Shown here: positions 37,645-47,284 of the stretch, piece by piece | Layout: every line of letters starts with the position of its first letter | Position numbering within the stretch: position 1 is the first letter of the stretch | Source of the DNA: Sphingomonas rhizophila | GTDB taxonomy: Bacteria > Pseudomonadota > Alphaproteobacteria > Sphingomonadales > Sphingomonadaceae | Direction of reading: 5' to 3' | Length of the DNA: 64,000 nucleotides | Assembly: GCF_014396585.1 (NCBI RefSeq) | Contig: NZ_CP060717.1 | Location: 1,488,001-1,552,000 of the forward strand | The notes under the pieces: model-generated | What the model saw: only the letters and a program-made list of their open reading frames with translations | Told to the model about the DNA's origin: nothing | Database searches by the model: none | Program-made: the position numbers and the translations under genes

Positions 37645-37934
37645 GCCGGCTCCTCAGCAAATCGTTTCACGCCAGATAGGAGGGAGCGGGCCGCAGGGCA
37701 ATGCGCGGCGGCGCGAGTTTCAGGCAATGATCCGGCGCTTTCGAGGTGGAGGAAGCGTCAACCGCCGCAACCCCGCGCTCAAGCCGCATCACGGCCAGCG
37801 TCGACTGCCAGGACGGCAGCACCTGCCAACGCGACCAGCCGACCCGTGCCGCGGGGCAGGCCGCGGACCCTTGCCGCGATGAATCCGTTTTAAGCTGGAC
37901 CCCTCGAGCGGGTCCTTCCCCAAGGAGAGATGTG

Positions 37935-38267
37935 ATGCGTAAAACGCTTAGCCTGATGCTTGCCGCAGCCGCTGGACTGTCGGCAATCCCCGCAGCCGCC
38001 GCCGACAATAACGGCCTGGTCGTCATCGACCTCACCAACGCCGATGTCCTCAATAATCTGGCTCAGAACCTCAAGGTGAACGTCAGCGACATTTCCGCGC
38101 TGAATAATGTGTCGGTGCCGATCGGCCTTGCCGCTGCGATCTGCGACGTTAACGCCAATGTGCTCGCGGCGCAGAAGAAGACGGGTACACCGACCTGTAC
38201 GGCCAAGAATAGCACGAGCGCCCTGCAAAGCGCGGTGCAGAAGAAGCTGGGAACCGTCAGCCAGTAA
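37935..38267 (+). CDS. Small exported hypothetical protein
   Basis: 110 residues with signal peptide MRKTLSLMLAAAAGLSAIPA. The mature part (NNGLVVIDLTNADVLNNLAQ, then NVSVPIGLAAAICDVNANVL) contains two cysteines likely to form a disulphide and is rich in N, V and A. AAGGAGA precedes the ATG at 37935. It is followed by a strong terminator, so it is probably a monocistronic, well-expressed secreted protein. No family recognised. The 290 bases upstream (37645-37934) hold no other convincing gene. Confidence 0.85.
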   Translation: MRKTLSLMLAAAAGLSAIPAAAADNNGLVVIDLTNADVLNNLAQNLKVNVSDISALNNVSVPIGLAAAICDVNANVLAAQKKTGTPTCTAKNSTSALQSAVQKKLGTVSQ

Positions 38268-38274
38268 GCCTGTG

Positions 38275-38304
38275 GGGCGGGCGTTCAGCGACGCCCGCCC
38301 TTCC
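38275..38304 (+). terminator. Terminator after small exported protein
   Basis: GGGCGGGCGT (38275-38284) pairs with ACGCCCGCCC (38291-38300), then TTCC. It is GC-rich and perfectly matched over ten base pairs. Confidence 0.75.
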
Positions 38305-38316
38305 CCTGTCAGTCCT

Positions 38317-39315
38317 TCAATCGAGAGTGACGACGACTTTCCCGATGACGCTGCGCGCGGCGAGCGCGGCGATGGCGTCGCCGCCCCGTTCCAGCGGATA
38401 GGTCGCGCTGACCCGAGGCGCGATCCTTCCCTCGTCCCACAGTCGAAACAGCTCCGCGACATGCGCGGCGTTGGCTTCGGGATTGCGCGCGGCAAACGCG
38501 CCCCAGAACACACCACAGACATCGCAGCTTTTCAGAAGGGTCAAATTGAGCGGCAGCCTGGGGATGCCGGCCGGAAAGCCGACGACGAGGTAGCGCCCTT
38601 CCCACGCGATTGCCCGAAGCGCCGGCTCCGCATAGTCGCCGCCGACCGGGTCATAGATGACGTTGGCGCCGTTTGGGCCGACCGCCGCCTTGAACTGGTC
38701 GGCCAGCGCGCGTTGCCCGTCCTTGTCGAATGGTCCGGCGGGATAGACGATGGCGTCGTCGGCGCCGGCCTCGCGCGCCGCGGCTGCCTTTTCCTCGCTC
38801 GACACGGCCGCGACGACGCGCGCGCCGCGGGCCTTGCCGAGTTCGATGGCGGCCAGTCCAACGCCGCCCGCCGCGCCGAGGATCAGCAGCGTGTCGCCGG
38901 ACTTGAGGTGGCCGCGGTCGTACAGGGCGTGGATCGAGGTTGCGTAGGTCAACAACAGCGCGGCGCCGTCGGCGAAGCTGCGGCCATCGGGCAAGGGGAA
39001 GGCCGAGCGCGCAGGAATCACCAGCTTCTCCGACAACCCGCCGACGCCTGGGACCGCGATGAGCCGGTCACCGACCTTCCACCCGGTGACTCCCTCACCC
39101 ACCGCTTCGACCTCGCCTGCAATCTCGCCGCCCGGCGCGAACGGTCTCGGCGGGCGCATCTGGTACTTGTCCTCGATGATCAGCACGTCGGGATAGTTGA
39201 TCGCCGCGGCGCGCACCCTGACGAGCAATTCGCCCGCACCGGCGACGGGATCGTCGACCTGATCGAGTGTGAGCGTATCGGGTCCGCCAACGGCATGAGA
39301 TCGAAGCGCGCGCAT
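38317..39315 (-). CDS. NADPH:quinone oxidoreductase family (MDR)
   Basis: 332 residues, medium-chain dehydrogenase/reductase fold without zinc ligands. PFAPGGEIAGEVEAVGEGV gives the substrate domain and ILGAAGGVGLAAIELGK the NADPH-binding Rossmann loop. YDPVGGDYAEPALRAI supports the quinone oxidoreductase subgroup. GGAG precedes the ATG at 39315; an earlier ATG at 39363 lacks it. Confidence 0.92.
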   Translation of the reverse strand: MRALRSHAVGGPDTLTLDQVDDPVAGAGELLVRVRAAAINYPDVLIIEDKYQMRPPRPFAPGGEIAGEVEAVGEGVTGWKVGDRLIAVPGVGGLSEKLVIPARSAFPLPDGRSFADGAALLLTYATSIHALYDRGHLKSGDTLLILGAAGGVGLAAIELGKARGARVVAAVSSEEKAAAAREAGADDAIVYPAGPFDKDGQRALADQFKAAVGPNGANVIYDPVGGDYAEPALRAIAWEGRYLVVGFPAGIPRLPLNLTLLKSCDVCGVFWGAFAARNPEANAAHVAELFRLWDEGRIAPRVSATYPLERGGDAIAALAARSVIGKVVVTLD

Positions 39316-39435
39316 CAAGGTCTCCTTCGCCGTTGGATTGCCCCGTCGGGGAGCGCGCCGCAATGGCTTTCCCGCGCATCAAACCTTGTCCTTCCGCTGT
39401 ACAGCGTTCAACCATCGCCGCGACAAGGGGAGCCG

Positions 39436-41016
39436 ATGGACGGGGTAGGCACGTTCGAATTGGTGCTGGCGCTGCTGGGCGTGGTGGTGGCGCTGTATGT
39501 GCTAGCGGCCAAGCTGCGGCTGCCGCCCGCGACCGCGTTGCTGGTCGGCGGGGGTTGCTGGCGTTCGTGCCGGGGTTGCCGCCGATCGAACTCGACCCGG
39601 AACTGGCGCTGGTCCTGTTTCTGCCCCGCTGTTGATGGACGGGGCGTGGTTCACGGCGCTGGGGCGGTTCCGGCGTCATCTTCCCGGCATTCTGTCGCTT
39701 GCGGTCGGGACCGTGGTGTTCACGACGTTGGTGGTCGGCGTGGTCACCTACTGGCTGGTGCCATCGCTGCCGTGGGCGGCGTGCTTTGCGCTGGGCGCGA
39801 TCGTGTCACCCCGGACGCGGTGTCGGCGCGCGCGGTGCTCCAGGGTGTTGAACTGCCGCGGCGGCTGACCGCGCTGCTGGAAGGCGAAAGCCTGCTCAAC
39901 GACGCGACCGGGCTGGTGCTGTTCCGCTTCGCCGTCGCGGCGACGCTGAGCGGTGTGTTTTCCGCCAGCGATGCGGCGCAGAGCTTCGCCATCCTGGCCA
40001 TCGGCGGCGTGCTCGCCGGGCTCGCGGTCGGCGCGGCATGGGTGTTCATCGTCCGCCGGCTGAATAGCGAAATGCTGATCCTGGTGACGACCATGCTGAT
40101 GTCGTGGGCCGCCTACATACTGGGCGAAGCGATACACGTATCCGGCGTGATTGCGGTGGTGACGGCAGGCCTGATGCTGGGCTGGTATCAGCACGTCGTC
40201 TTCCCGGCGACCGTGCGCCTGCGCGGCAATGCCTTCTGGCAGATCATGGTGTTCGTCCTGGAGGCGCTGGTGTTCATCCTGATCGGCTTTTCGCTGCGCG
40301 GCGTGCTGGAGCGGGTCGGCGGGATCGAGGCGGTGACGACCACCTTCGCGGGGCCGATCGTGGCGATCGTGCTGGCGGTAATCGTCGCGCGGTTCGTGTG
40401 GATCTTCGCCAGCGATGCGCTGCTGTCCGGGCTTCGCGCCGCCGGGCTGAAGCAGGCGCGTCCGCTGGGCGTGCGCCAGGCGACGGTGCTGGGTTGGGCC
40501 GGGATGCGCGGGGTGGTGACCTTGGCGGTGGCGCTGACCCTGCCGGCGCAGATGCCGGGTCGCGACTTCATGTTGCTAACGGCGTTCGCGGTTATCTTCG
40601 CGACGGTGGTTCTGCAGGGAACCAGCCTTGGTCGCGTAATCGCGCTGGTCAAACCGGTCGACAAGGAGCCGCCGGCCAAGCTCGACCTTCCCGCCACCGA
40701 AGCGGCGATCACTCGGGCGCGGCATGCCGAGGTCGAGCGCCGCGCCTACGGCCCCGACGGGACGCTGGAGCATCCGGTCTTGCTGGAACAGTCGCAGCGA
40801 AGGCTCAACGCGGTCGAGAAATATGCGCAGGACAGCGACCGGGCGATGGTTCGCTTTCGGGAACATTTCGACCTGCAGCGCCACGCCATCGCCGCGGCGC
40901 GGGCCGAACTGATCCAGGTCCACCGCGCCGGACTGATTGAGGACGAGACGCTCCACAACCTCGAACGCGATCTCGACGTCGAGGAGATGGGCCTCATCCT
41001 GCAATCGCAGGACTAA
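39436..41016 (+). CDS. Na+/H+ antiporter (CPA1/NhaP type), three apparent frameshifts
   Basis: About 527 residues after bridging. Starts MDGVGTFELVLALLGVVVAL. The membrane part has the CPA1 features GAIVSP-(P)-DAVSARAVLQ, LEGESLLNDATGLVLF, and GMRGVVTLAVALTLP. The C-terminal ~100 residues are a charged cytoplasmic helical domain (RLNAVEKYAQDSDRAMVRF). Frame breaks lie at G5 39550-39554, C4 39624-39627 and C4 39809-39812. Each needs one added base, and together they return to the first frame. The antiporter exchanges Na+ or K+ for protons. The extended open frame back to 38107 is antisense to the oxidoreductase gene. Confidence 0.85.
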   Translation: MDGVGTFELVLALLGVVVALYVLAAKLRLPPATALLVGGGCWRSCRGCRRSNSTRNWRWSCFCPAVDGRGVVHGAGAVPASSSRHSVACGRDRGVHDVGGRRGHLLAGAIAAVGGVLCAGRDRVTPDAVSARAVLQGVELPRRLTALLEGESLLNDATGLVLFRFAVAATLSGVFSASDAAQSFAILAIGGVLAGLAVGAAWVFIVRRLNSEMLILVTTMLMSWAAYILGEAIHVSGVIAVVTAGLMLGWYQHVVFPATVRLRGNAFWQIMVFVLEALVFILIGFSLRGVLERVGGIEAVTTTFAGPIVAIVLAVIVARFVWIFASDALLSGLRAAGLKQARPLGVRQATVLGWAGMRGVVTLAVALTLPAQMPGRDFMLLTAFAVIFATVVLQGTSLGRVIALVKPVDKEPPAKLDLPATEAAITRARHAEVERRAYGPDGTLEHPVLLEQSQRRLNAVEKYAQDSDRAMVRFREHFDLQRHAIAAARAELIQVHRAGLIEDETLHNLERDLDVEEMGLILQSQD

Positions 41017-41026
41017 GCGGCGGGCC

Positions 41027-41709
41027 TCAGCGCCTCCGGTACGTGGCGTCGACCAGGGCGATCCGGGCGGCGGTCGGGGTCAGGCGCCCCATGGCTGGCG
41101 CCCCGCATTGCGGAGTCGCGGCAAACAGCGCCGTCGCCGCGTCCCGCTCGCCCGTGCTGCCCGGCTCGGTCGCGAACACCGAACGAACCTTGTCGGGCTC
41201 CAGCGCCGCCTGGCAGCGCGAGATGATCCCGACCGGATAGCCGTCGACGACCGGGGGCATGCCGACCGACAATGGTGTCGGCGAACGGTCCGGGAGGCCC
41301 GCAAGCGAACTTCGGCAAGCGCCGCACGGAGCACCAGCGGATGCATCCTCACCAGTTCGGCGACGCATGGTCCATTGACCTCGGCGAGGCGCCGCAGCCG
41401 GCGATTGTCCTCAAGCCCGCCGATCGGCGCTGCGAGGATGCGGTTCGCGGCCGCGCGGTCGAACTTGTCGACGCACGCGGCAAAGCGGATCGCCTCGCGA
41501 TAGTCGCTCGATTCCATCCGCTTTTCGCGCTCATAAGCCTCGGCGGCAAACTTGCCGCTCCGCATGGTCACGTAGCGCGAGTAGATTTCGGGGTTGGGGT
41601 GAACGGTGCCGCGCTCGACGACACCGGGCATCGGGTTGCGGCCCTGCGCCAGTGCGGGCGTCGACACGAACGAGGCGAGTGCGGCAAGACAGATCCATCG
41701 GCTGTGCAT
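41027..41709 (-). CDS. Exported hypothetical protein, one apparent frameshift
   Basis: About 227 residues after bridging. Signal peptide MHSRWICLAALASFVSTPAL. The mature part has a helical region (MRSGKFAAEAYEREKRMESS, then REAIRFAACVDKFDR) with Cys residues, and ends SRCQAALEPDKVRSVFATEP...LVDATYRRR. The break is around 41292-41300 (CGGGAGGCCC), one base. The family is unrecognised, possibly sphingomonad-specific. Confidence 0.7.
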
Positions 41710-41827
41710 CGGAAACCTCCCATCAGGCGGGTGGTCACTGCCGCGGCACGAAACGCGTGGGGACGCGGAACCGTTAATCTACATGAAAGCCGCCCAGGGC
41801 AAAAGTGGCGCGCGTAGAGCGAACGGG

Positions 41828-42574
41828 CTAGCGCAGCGCCGCCTGAAGCAACGGTTCCAGCCCGGCCCAGTTCGATGCTTCGCGGGGCAGGAGCTGGCCG
41901 TTGATGACGAACGACGGCGTTCCCTTGAATTCCGGGAACTCCGTGTTGACGTCGTTCATCGTCTGCACCTCCGCGGCGACCATTTGCTGGTCGGCAAGGC
42001 ACTGGGCGCTCTTGGCGCGCGGCAGGCCGCGGGCCGCGGCGAACGCCTGCAAGCCTGCGAGATCGGCCATCGCGACGAAGGCCCGGTCGGGCGGAAGGTT
42101 CTGGATTTCGGCCAACTTCGCTTGCGGCGCCGCCTCGACCTTGCCGACCCAGACTGCCTGATCCTTGTACAGCGCGCGAGCCATCGGGAAGAAGCCGGCG
42201 GGCCCGTTGCAGCGGGCGATCAGGTTCGCCGCGACGTCGATCGGGCCGTGGATGAGGTAGGGGCGAAATTCGAAGCTGACCTGCCCGGTCTTCACATATT
42301 TGTCGACGAGCTGCGGGACGCCATTCTCCTCGAACTGCTTGCAGAACGGGCAGGACAAGGATGCGATCTCGATCAGCTTCACCTTCGCGTCCGGGTTGCC
42401 CATGAGATAGCCGTTGGCCGGCGTCTGGTTCACGACGTCGGCCCAGGTGCCGCCTGGCGGGATTGTCGCGGTCATCGTGTTCGTGGTCTCCGGCGCGGCG
42501 ACCGGTTCGGGCGCCTGCTTGCATCCGCCGACGGCGAGCAGGGCAAGGGCGGAGAGCGAGGCAATGAACTTCAT
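41828..42574 (-). CDS. DsbA-like thiol:disulphide oxidoreductase lipoprotein
   Basis: 248 residues. The lipoprotein signal MKFIASLSALALLAVGGC has a good lipobox (VGGC). The thioredoxin-fold active site is CPFC in EIASLSCPFCKQF, and the cis-Pro is in GTPSFVINGQ. It likely forms or isomerises disulphides of exported proteins. It lies 11 bases after the lactonase-like gene, so it is the last gene of the scoA-led operon. Confidence 0.92.
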   Translation of the reverse strand: MKFIASLSALALLAVGGCKQAPEPVAAPETTNTMTATIPPGGTWADVVNQTPANGYLMGNPDAKVKLIEIASLSCPFCKQFEENGVPQLVDKYVKTGQVSFEFRPYLIHGPIDVAANLIARCNGPAGFFPMARALYKDQAVWVGKVEAAPQAKLAEIQNLPPDRAFVAMADLAGLQAFAAARGLPRAKSAQCLADQQMVAAEVQTMNDVNTEFPEFKGTPSFVINGQLLPREASNWAGLEPLLQAALR

Positions 42575-42585
42575 CGAGGTCGACC

Positions 42586-43454
42586 CTATTCGGCTGCGTT
42601 CGGGAAGGCCGGCAGCTTGCCGATGTCGCGCGGCTCATGCTGGATGATGACCTTGGCGCCGGTCTTCTTCGCCAGCGCTTCGAATTTGTCCATCGACGCC
42701 AGCGTTTGCGCGCGATCGGTGTTGAACGGAGGCACGCCGCGCTTCTCGCGCGCCTCGAGCGCGTGATAAAGATCGCCGCTGAGCAGGACCGGGCCCGACG
42801 CGAGGCGCACCAGCAGGGCCATGTGATCGGGGTATGGCCGGGCAGGTGCATCGCGACGACGCTGCCGTCGCCGAAGATGTCGGTGTCGGCGGAAACCTTG
42901 TCCACACGCGCACCATCCGTGGCCCACGGGGCTAGCGGATTGGGTCCGCCGGGCTGCGCCGGTTCCTGCGCCTTGGTGAAATCGGCCGCGCCGATGATCA
43001 GCCGGGCGTTGGGAAAGGCGGACGCCTGACCGGTATGGTCGCTGTGGCTGTGACTGATGGCGACGATGTCGACGTCCCCGGGCTTCAGGTTGAGGGCCGC
43101 CAGCTGCTCGATGATGGTCGTCTTCTGGTGCGCGACCATGTCGCCCATGTCGGCGTCCTGGCCCTTCAATTCGGCCGGAAGGCCGGTGTCCCACAACATG
43201 ACCTGGTCGCCATGGCGGATCAGGTAGCAACTGTCGGTGACATCGCGCGGCGCAGCCTCGTAGAGGCCCGGCCTGTCCGAGAAGAATTTGTCGAAGTTCT
43301 TGATCGTGATGCTTCCGCAATCGAGGCGGGTGAGGCTGACCTTGGCCGCGGTCGCCGGGGCGGCGGGGTTGTCCGCCGCGGCCTCGTTGCCGGAGGCGGC
43401 GGGCTTGCACGCGGCAAGCGCGGCGGTGGCGAGCAGCAGTGCAACGGTCCGCAT
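42586..43454 (-). CDS. N-acyl homoserine lactonase family MBL protein, lipoprotein, one frameshift
   Basis: About 289 residues after bridging a one-base loss in the G4 run 42829-42832. The lipoprotein signal MRTVALLLATAALAAC has an LAAC lipobox. HSHSDHTGQA is the HxHxDH metal motif. LPGHTP and SGDLYHALEARE supply the remaining ligands. C-terminal KVIIQHEPRD matches the AHL lactonase (AttM/AiiA-like) subfamily. It may hydrolyse lactones in the periplasm; quorum quenching is an inference. GGAGAG lies six bases before the ATG at 43454. Confidence 0.85.
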
Positions 43455-43466
43455 GATCAACTCTCC

Positions 43467-44102
43467 CTATTCGATGTAGCTGGCGGTGGTCCTGGCCTTC
43501 ACTTCCTCGGCCGTGACGCCCGGCGCCAGTTCGATGAGCCGGAACGGCTGGACATGGTCGGACCGTTCGAAAACGGCGAGGTCGGTGACGATCATGTCGA
43601 CGACGTTCTTGCCGGTCAGCGGCAGGGTGCAGGCCGGGATGAACTTCGGGCTGCCGTCCTTCGAGGTGTGCTCCATGACGACGATGATGCGCTTGACCCC
43701 GGCGACGAGGTCCATCGCCCCGCCCATGCCCTTGATCATCTTGCCCGGGATCATCCAGTTGGCGATGTCGCCGCCCTCGCTGACCTCCATCGCGCCGAGC
43801 ACGGTGAGGTCGATATGGCCGCCGCGGATCATCGCGAAGCTGTCGGCGGAACTGAAATAGCTCGACGAGGGAAGCTGGCTGATGGTCTGCTTGCCGGCGT
43901 TGATGAGGTCGGCGTCGACCTCGTCCGGATAGGGAAACGGGCCGATGCCCAGCATGCCGTTTTCGGACTGGAGCGTGACCTCCATCCCGTCGGGGATGTT
44001 GTTGGCGACCAGCGTGGGGATGCCGATGCCGAGGTTGACGTAGAAGCCGTCCTTCAGCTCCCGCGCCGCGCGCGCCGCCATTTGGTTGCGATCCCAGGGC
44101 AT
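43467..44102 (-). CDS. scoB: 3-oxoacid CoA-transferase subunit B
   Basis: 211 residues. Beta-subunit signature [12 protein letters not shown], where the Glu forms the covalent CoA thioester, plus [20 protein letters not shown] and [16 protein letters not shown]. With subunit A it moves CoA from succinyl-CoA to acetoacetate in ketone-body/butanoate metabolism. Normally next to scoA. Here it is separated from scoA by about 1.4 kb with two unrelated genes, still in one tight operon (nine-base gap to the gene before it). Confidence 0.95.
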   Translation of the reverse strand: MPWDRNQMAARAARELKDGFYVNLGIGIPTLVANNIPDGMEVTLQSENGMLGIGPFPYPDEVDADLINAGKQTISQLPSSSYFSSADSFAMIRGGHIDLTVLGAMEVSEGGDIANWMIPGKMIKGMGGAMDLVAGVKRIIVVMEHTSKDGSPKFIPACTLPLTGKNVVDMIVTDLAVFERSDHVQPFRLIELAPGVTAEEVKARTTASYIE

Positions 44103-44111
44103 GCCGGTTCC

Positions 44112-44642
44112 TTACTTTGCGGGTTGGGCCATGTCGGCCGGTAGAGGCAGGCCGCTATGTTCGGGCTGCCAGAAAATCGACTGCACCTTCCATTGGCCGC
44201 CGAGGCGGGCGAGTTGGAAGCTGTTGATGCCGCGCACCTTCAGCTTGCCGTCGGTGCTGGTGCCTTCGTAGCTCGACCAGACATGCGCGATGTCGCCATA
44301 TTGTTCGATGCGATGGGCAAGCTCGCGCTCGGTAAAGCCAACCTTGACGAGGATCGGGCCGCTCTTCGCGATATAATCTTCCAGCGTGCCGCCGCTCAGC
44401 CCCTTGGGCGTAATCGCGGTCATTCGCGCGTCGGGCGCAAACAAACTCCGCATCCGCGCCCAATCACGCGGCTGGCCGGCGGGGCCCGAGATGACGGCAT
44501 AGACGTCCTTCACGGCCGCGCTGATGGCAGCGGCGTCGGTCGCGGCGGCGTCGATCGCGGCGGCTGGGGCGGGCTGCGCCATGGCCGGGGGCGCTGCGAC
44601 GGGCGCCAGTACCACCAGTGCGCCAAGAAGAATGGATCGCAT
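44112..44642 (-). CDS. Exported NTF2-like (SnoaL/DUF4440) protein
   Basis: 176 residues. Signal peptide MRSILLGALVVLAPVAAPPA. NTF2-like fold with RMRSLFAPDARMTAITPKGL, HIEQYGDIAHVWSSYEG and LKVRGINSFQLARLGGQWKV. It is like polyketide-cyclase/ketosteroid-isomerase-type proteins of unknown substrate. The start ATG shares its A with the stop of the acid phosphatase (TGATG). Confidence 0.85.
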   Translation of the reverse strand: MRSILLGALVVLAPVAAPPAMAQPAPAAAIDAAATDAAAISAAVKDVYAVISGPAGQPRDWARMRSLFAPDARMTAITPKGLSGGTLEDYIAKSGPILVKVGFTERELAHRIEQYGDIAHVWSSYEGTSTDGKLKVRGINSFQLARLGGQWKVQSIFWQPEHSGLPLPADMAQPAK

Positions 44643-45527
44643 CACTCGTCCCCCGTCCAGCGAGCGTTCGGCGCAAAAATGTCCTCGATCGAGCCGCTCA
44701 GCCCCGGCCCGTAGACGGGGTTCGACAGCAGGAACCAGCCGTTGCCCCACTTCGCGGCGTAACGTTCGGCAAGCGCGCGCCGGACGAGCGGCTTCAGCGC
44801 CTTGTCGTTGAAGCCGTCGGCGAAGTCGGCGAGTTGGTCGCCCGCCATCGCCACCACGCAATAGCGCGAGGCGACGAAGCTGCGCCGTCCGTCCTTGCCG
44901 CTCTTGCCGTCGACATCCCGCGCAGGAACAGCGTCTGGCCGGGGACTGCCGAACCCAGCCCGGCGGTCGCCAGCGTGGCGGCGGTGCCTGCGGCGTCGGT
45001 GTTGTCGCGGTTGGAGTTGAACACGATCGTGATTCCGGCCGCGCGAAGGCGATTCAGCGCCTGCACCGCGCCCGGCATCGCTGCCGCGGCGGTCTGCGGA
45101 TTGTGCTGCCAGCGGTTGATCAGCTCCCGGTCCGACGACTTGCCGCGCACCGCCAGCGCATATTCGTAGCCCAGGTTCTGGAGCGCGGTTTCGTCGACGT
45201 CGAGGATCACCGCCAGCGGCTTCTTGCCACACGGTTCGTACCGTCCCATCGTCAAATCGCCGTTGGCGACGACGACGCTATCCGTCGGCCGCTTGCGCTT
45301 CGCCGCAAGCACATGGTCGGTAAAGGCGCGGTAGGTCTGGATGCTGGTCGCCGCCCCTCTCCCGACCCGTACATCCACTGCATGCCCGACGGCGCCTTGG
45401 TCGGCTCCGGCGGACGCGGCGGATCGATGGCGACGATGGGCGGCGGGCTGACCGACGCGACCGTGACGACCGGCGCGGTCGACGCGCAGGCCGACAGCAG
45501 AAAGGCGGGAACGACGGCCAAACGCAT
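44642..45527 (-). CDS. Acid phosphatase lipoprotein (e(P4)/HAD class B-like), two frameshifts
   Basis: About 295 residues after bridging. Lipoprotein signal [17 protein letters not shown] motifs: VILDVDETAL (DxDxT), IVFNSNRDNT, and in the bridged C-terminus SKDGRRS-like and VAMAGDQLADFADGF. Breaks lie at C4 45354-45357 and CCC 44917-44919, one base each. Matches the 5'-nucleotidase lipoprotein e(P4) family, which dephosphorylates nucleotides at the outer membrane. The stop and start overlap with both neighbours, which tightly couples it. Confidence 0.88.
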
Positions 45528-46234
45528 CAGGCGGCGCGCTCCCGCGTGGTCGTGAATTCGATCTTCTTGTCGTAGGGACTGCCATTGATCAGCCGCTTCA
45601 CGTAGATCGACGGCAGGTGGATCGCGTCGGCATCGAGGCTACCGACGGGCACGATCTCCTCGACCTCGGCGACGCAGATCTTGCCGCAGGTCGCGGCGGG
45701 CGCGTTGAAGTTGCGGGCCGTCTTGCGGAACACGAGGTTGCCCGCCTCGTCGGCCTTCCAGCCCTTGATGATCGCGAGGTCGGCGCGGATGCCGCGTTCG
45801 AGGATGTAGTCTTCACCGTCGAACGATTTCACCTCCTTGCCCTCGGCCACCTTCGTGCCGACGCCGGTCTTGGTGTAGAAACCGGGAATGCCGGCGCCGC
45901 CGGCGCGCATGCGTTCCGCCAGCGTTCCCTGCGGACAGAATTCGACCTCCAGCTCGCCCGCCAGATACTGCCGCTCGAACTCCTTGTTTTCGCCGACGTA
46001 GGAGGAAATCATCTTCTTCACCTGCCGCGTACGCAGCAGCTTGCCGAGGCCTTCGTTGTCGATGCCGGCGTTGTTGGACGCGATGGTGAGATCCTTGACC
46101 CCGCTGGCGACGATGGCGTCGATCAGCCGTTCCGGGATGCCGCACAGGCCGAACCCGCCGGCGGCGATGGTCATGCCGTCGAACAGGAGGCCATCGAGAG
46201 CGGCAGCGGCATCGGCGTAAATCTTGTTGGCCAT
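45527..46234 (-). CDS. scoA: 3-oxoacid CoA-transferase subunit A
   Basis: 235 residues. Alpha-subunit pattern [20 protein letters not shown], the GGFGxCGxP oxyanion loop, plus [19 protein letters not shown] and [16 protein letters not shown] lies before the ATG at 46234. First gene of a leftward operon running scoA, acid phosphatase, NTF2-like, scoB, lactonase-like, DsbA-like. The stop overlaps the phosphatase start (TGATG). Confidence 0.95.
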   Translation of the reverse strand: MANKIYADAAAALDGLLFDGMTIAAGGFGLCGIPERLIDAIVASGVKDLTIASNNAGIDNEGLGKLLRTRQVKKMISSYVGENKEFERQYLAGELEVEFCPQGTLAERMRAGGAGIPGFYTKTGVGTKVAEGKEVKSFDGEDYILERGIRADLAIIKGWKADEAGNLVFRKTARNFNAPAATCGKICVAEVEEIVPVGSLDADAIHLPSIYVKRLINGSPYDKKIEFTTTRERAA

Positions 46235-46284
46235 GAATCCTCCTGTTGGCCGTGGCCCTAGGGCGGCGGGCGGCGGCGGGTCAA

Positions 46285-46871
46285 CTAGCGTGCTGGGGTC
46301 AACGCGTCGGGGCTGTCGGGGATGAGTTCGCGGGCGCCTTCGGGCAGGCGGTTGAGGATCGGTTGGACCGTCGGATTCGATGGATACTGGCCGCCGGTGA
46401 AGCGCAGCAGCGCGGTCCCGGCCTCGCGGCCACCGCCGCCGACACCGACGGCGAGGTCGTTCCAGCCTTCGCGGCTGGTGCGCAGCCGGTGGACCGGCAA
46501 CTGCGTGACGCTGGTCTGTCCGACGCTTCGCCAACCCCTGCCCGACGGGGTGAGGATGACGAGCGCGCAGCCGCCGCTTCCGCAGTGGCCAAGATCGGCG
46601 ACATACACCAGCGCTTCATCCCGCTCGTCGCCGCCGATATCGGCATAGCGGACCGCTGCGCGAGCCGAGGGGTCAAGGTCGCCAAGCGCCCGCGCCACCG
46701 CGTCGATCACCTCGGTTCGACGGGGGTCGGCCGGCGTCGCAGCCACGGCCTCGTTCGCGGGAACAATCGGTGCCGGCGCGAGGTCATTGGCGACAGGCCG
46801 GTCCACATCCGGGTCCGCCGCCCGCAGGCGGCGCAGAGAAGCAGGATCGATCCGGCCAGCGCCGAACGCAT
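46285..46871 (-). CDS. Lipoprotein of unknown function, one frameshift
   Basis: About 195 residues. The signal [16 protein letters not shown] is a good lipobox ending; GGGAGA precedes the ATG at 46871. A one-base loss in CCC 46821-46823 breaks the frame just after the lipobox. The mature part has [20 protein letters not shown] and [15 protein letters not shown], an extracellular hydrolase-inhibitor-like beta-rich domain with a disulphide. Function unknown. It follows the SCP2 gene by 18 bases. Confidence 0.75.
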
Positions 46872-46889
46872 GGGCGTATCTCCCTGGCG

Positions 46890-47191
46890 TCAGCCCCGAA
46901 GCTTCGACAGGACGCCCTGCAGCTGCAGGGCGTTCGACATGTCGCCTTCGACCTTGAGCTTGCCGGTCATGAAAGCGGTCATCCCGTCGAGCTGCCCCGA
47001 CGACAGCGCTTCCCAGTCCGCCCAGGACACCTTGATGGTGGTATCGGCGTCGCCGTCGCCTTCGCTCACGCTGTTGCTGGTGCCATCGAGCATGACCGCG
47101 CCCTCGTCGCCGCCGAAGTCGATCTTGATCTTCTTGCCCGGGATCACCGCCCGGCTTCGTTCATCTTGGCGACCAGTTCCGACTTCGTCAT
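46890..47191 (-). CDS. SCP2 sterol-carrier-like protein, one frameshift
   Basis: About 100 residues after bridging CCC 47150-47152. The pieces join as KMNEAG-AVIPGKKIKID. The fold is the SCP2 lipid-binding type with ADTTIKVSWADWEALSSGQL and GKLKVEGDMSNALQLQGVLS. AGGAG lies before the ATG at 47191. It probably binds or carries fatty acyl or isoprenoid molecules. Divergent from the aldehyde dehydrogenase gene. Confidence 0.88.
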
Positions 47192-47284
47192 GGCATCGTC
47201 TCCTTTGCTTTCCGCCGTAGCGAGCGCGCGGGAACGCTTCAAGACGGGTTGGCGGATGCGGGGTGCGAGCCTATCTGCGAGGCC

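Noticed and set aside
38107-39435. N-terminal extension of the Na+/H+ antiporter
   Set aside because: The extra 443 codons are antisense to the quinone oxidoreductase gene; the transporter begins at 39436.
41568-43454. Apparent 630-codon fusion of lactonase-like, DsbA-like and exported protein
   Set aside because: Frameshift artefact: the lactonase frame runs into antisense-like residues after 42830 and the DsbA-like gene has its own start and signal peptide.
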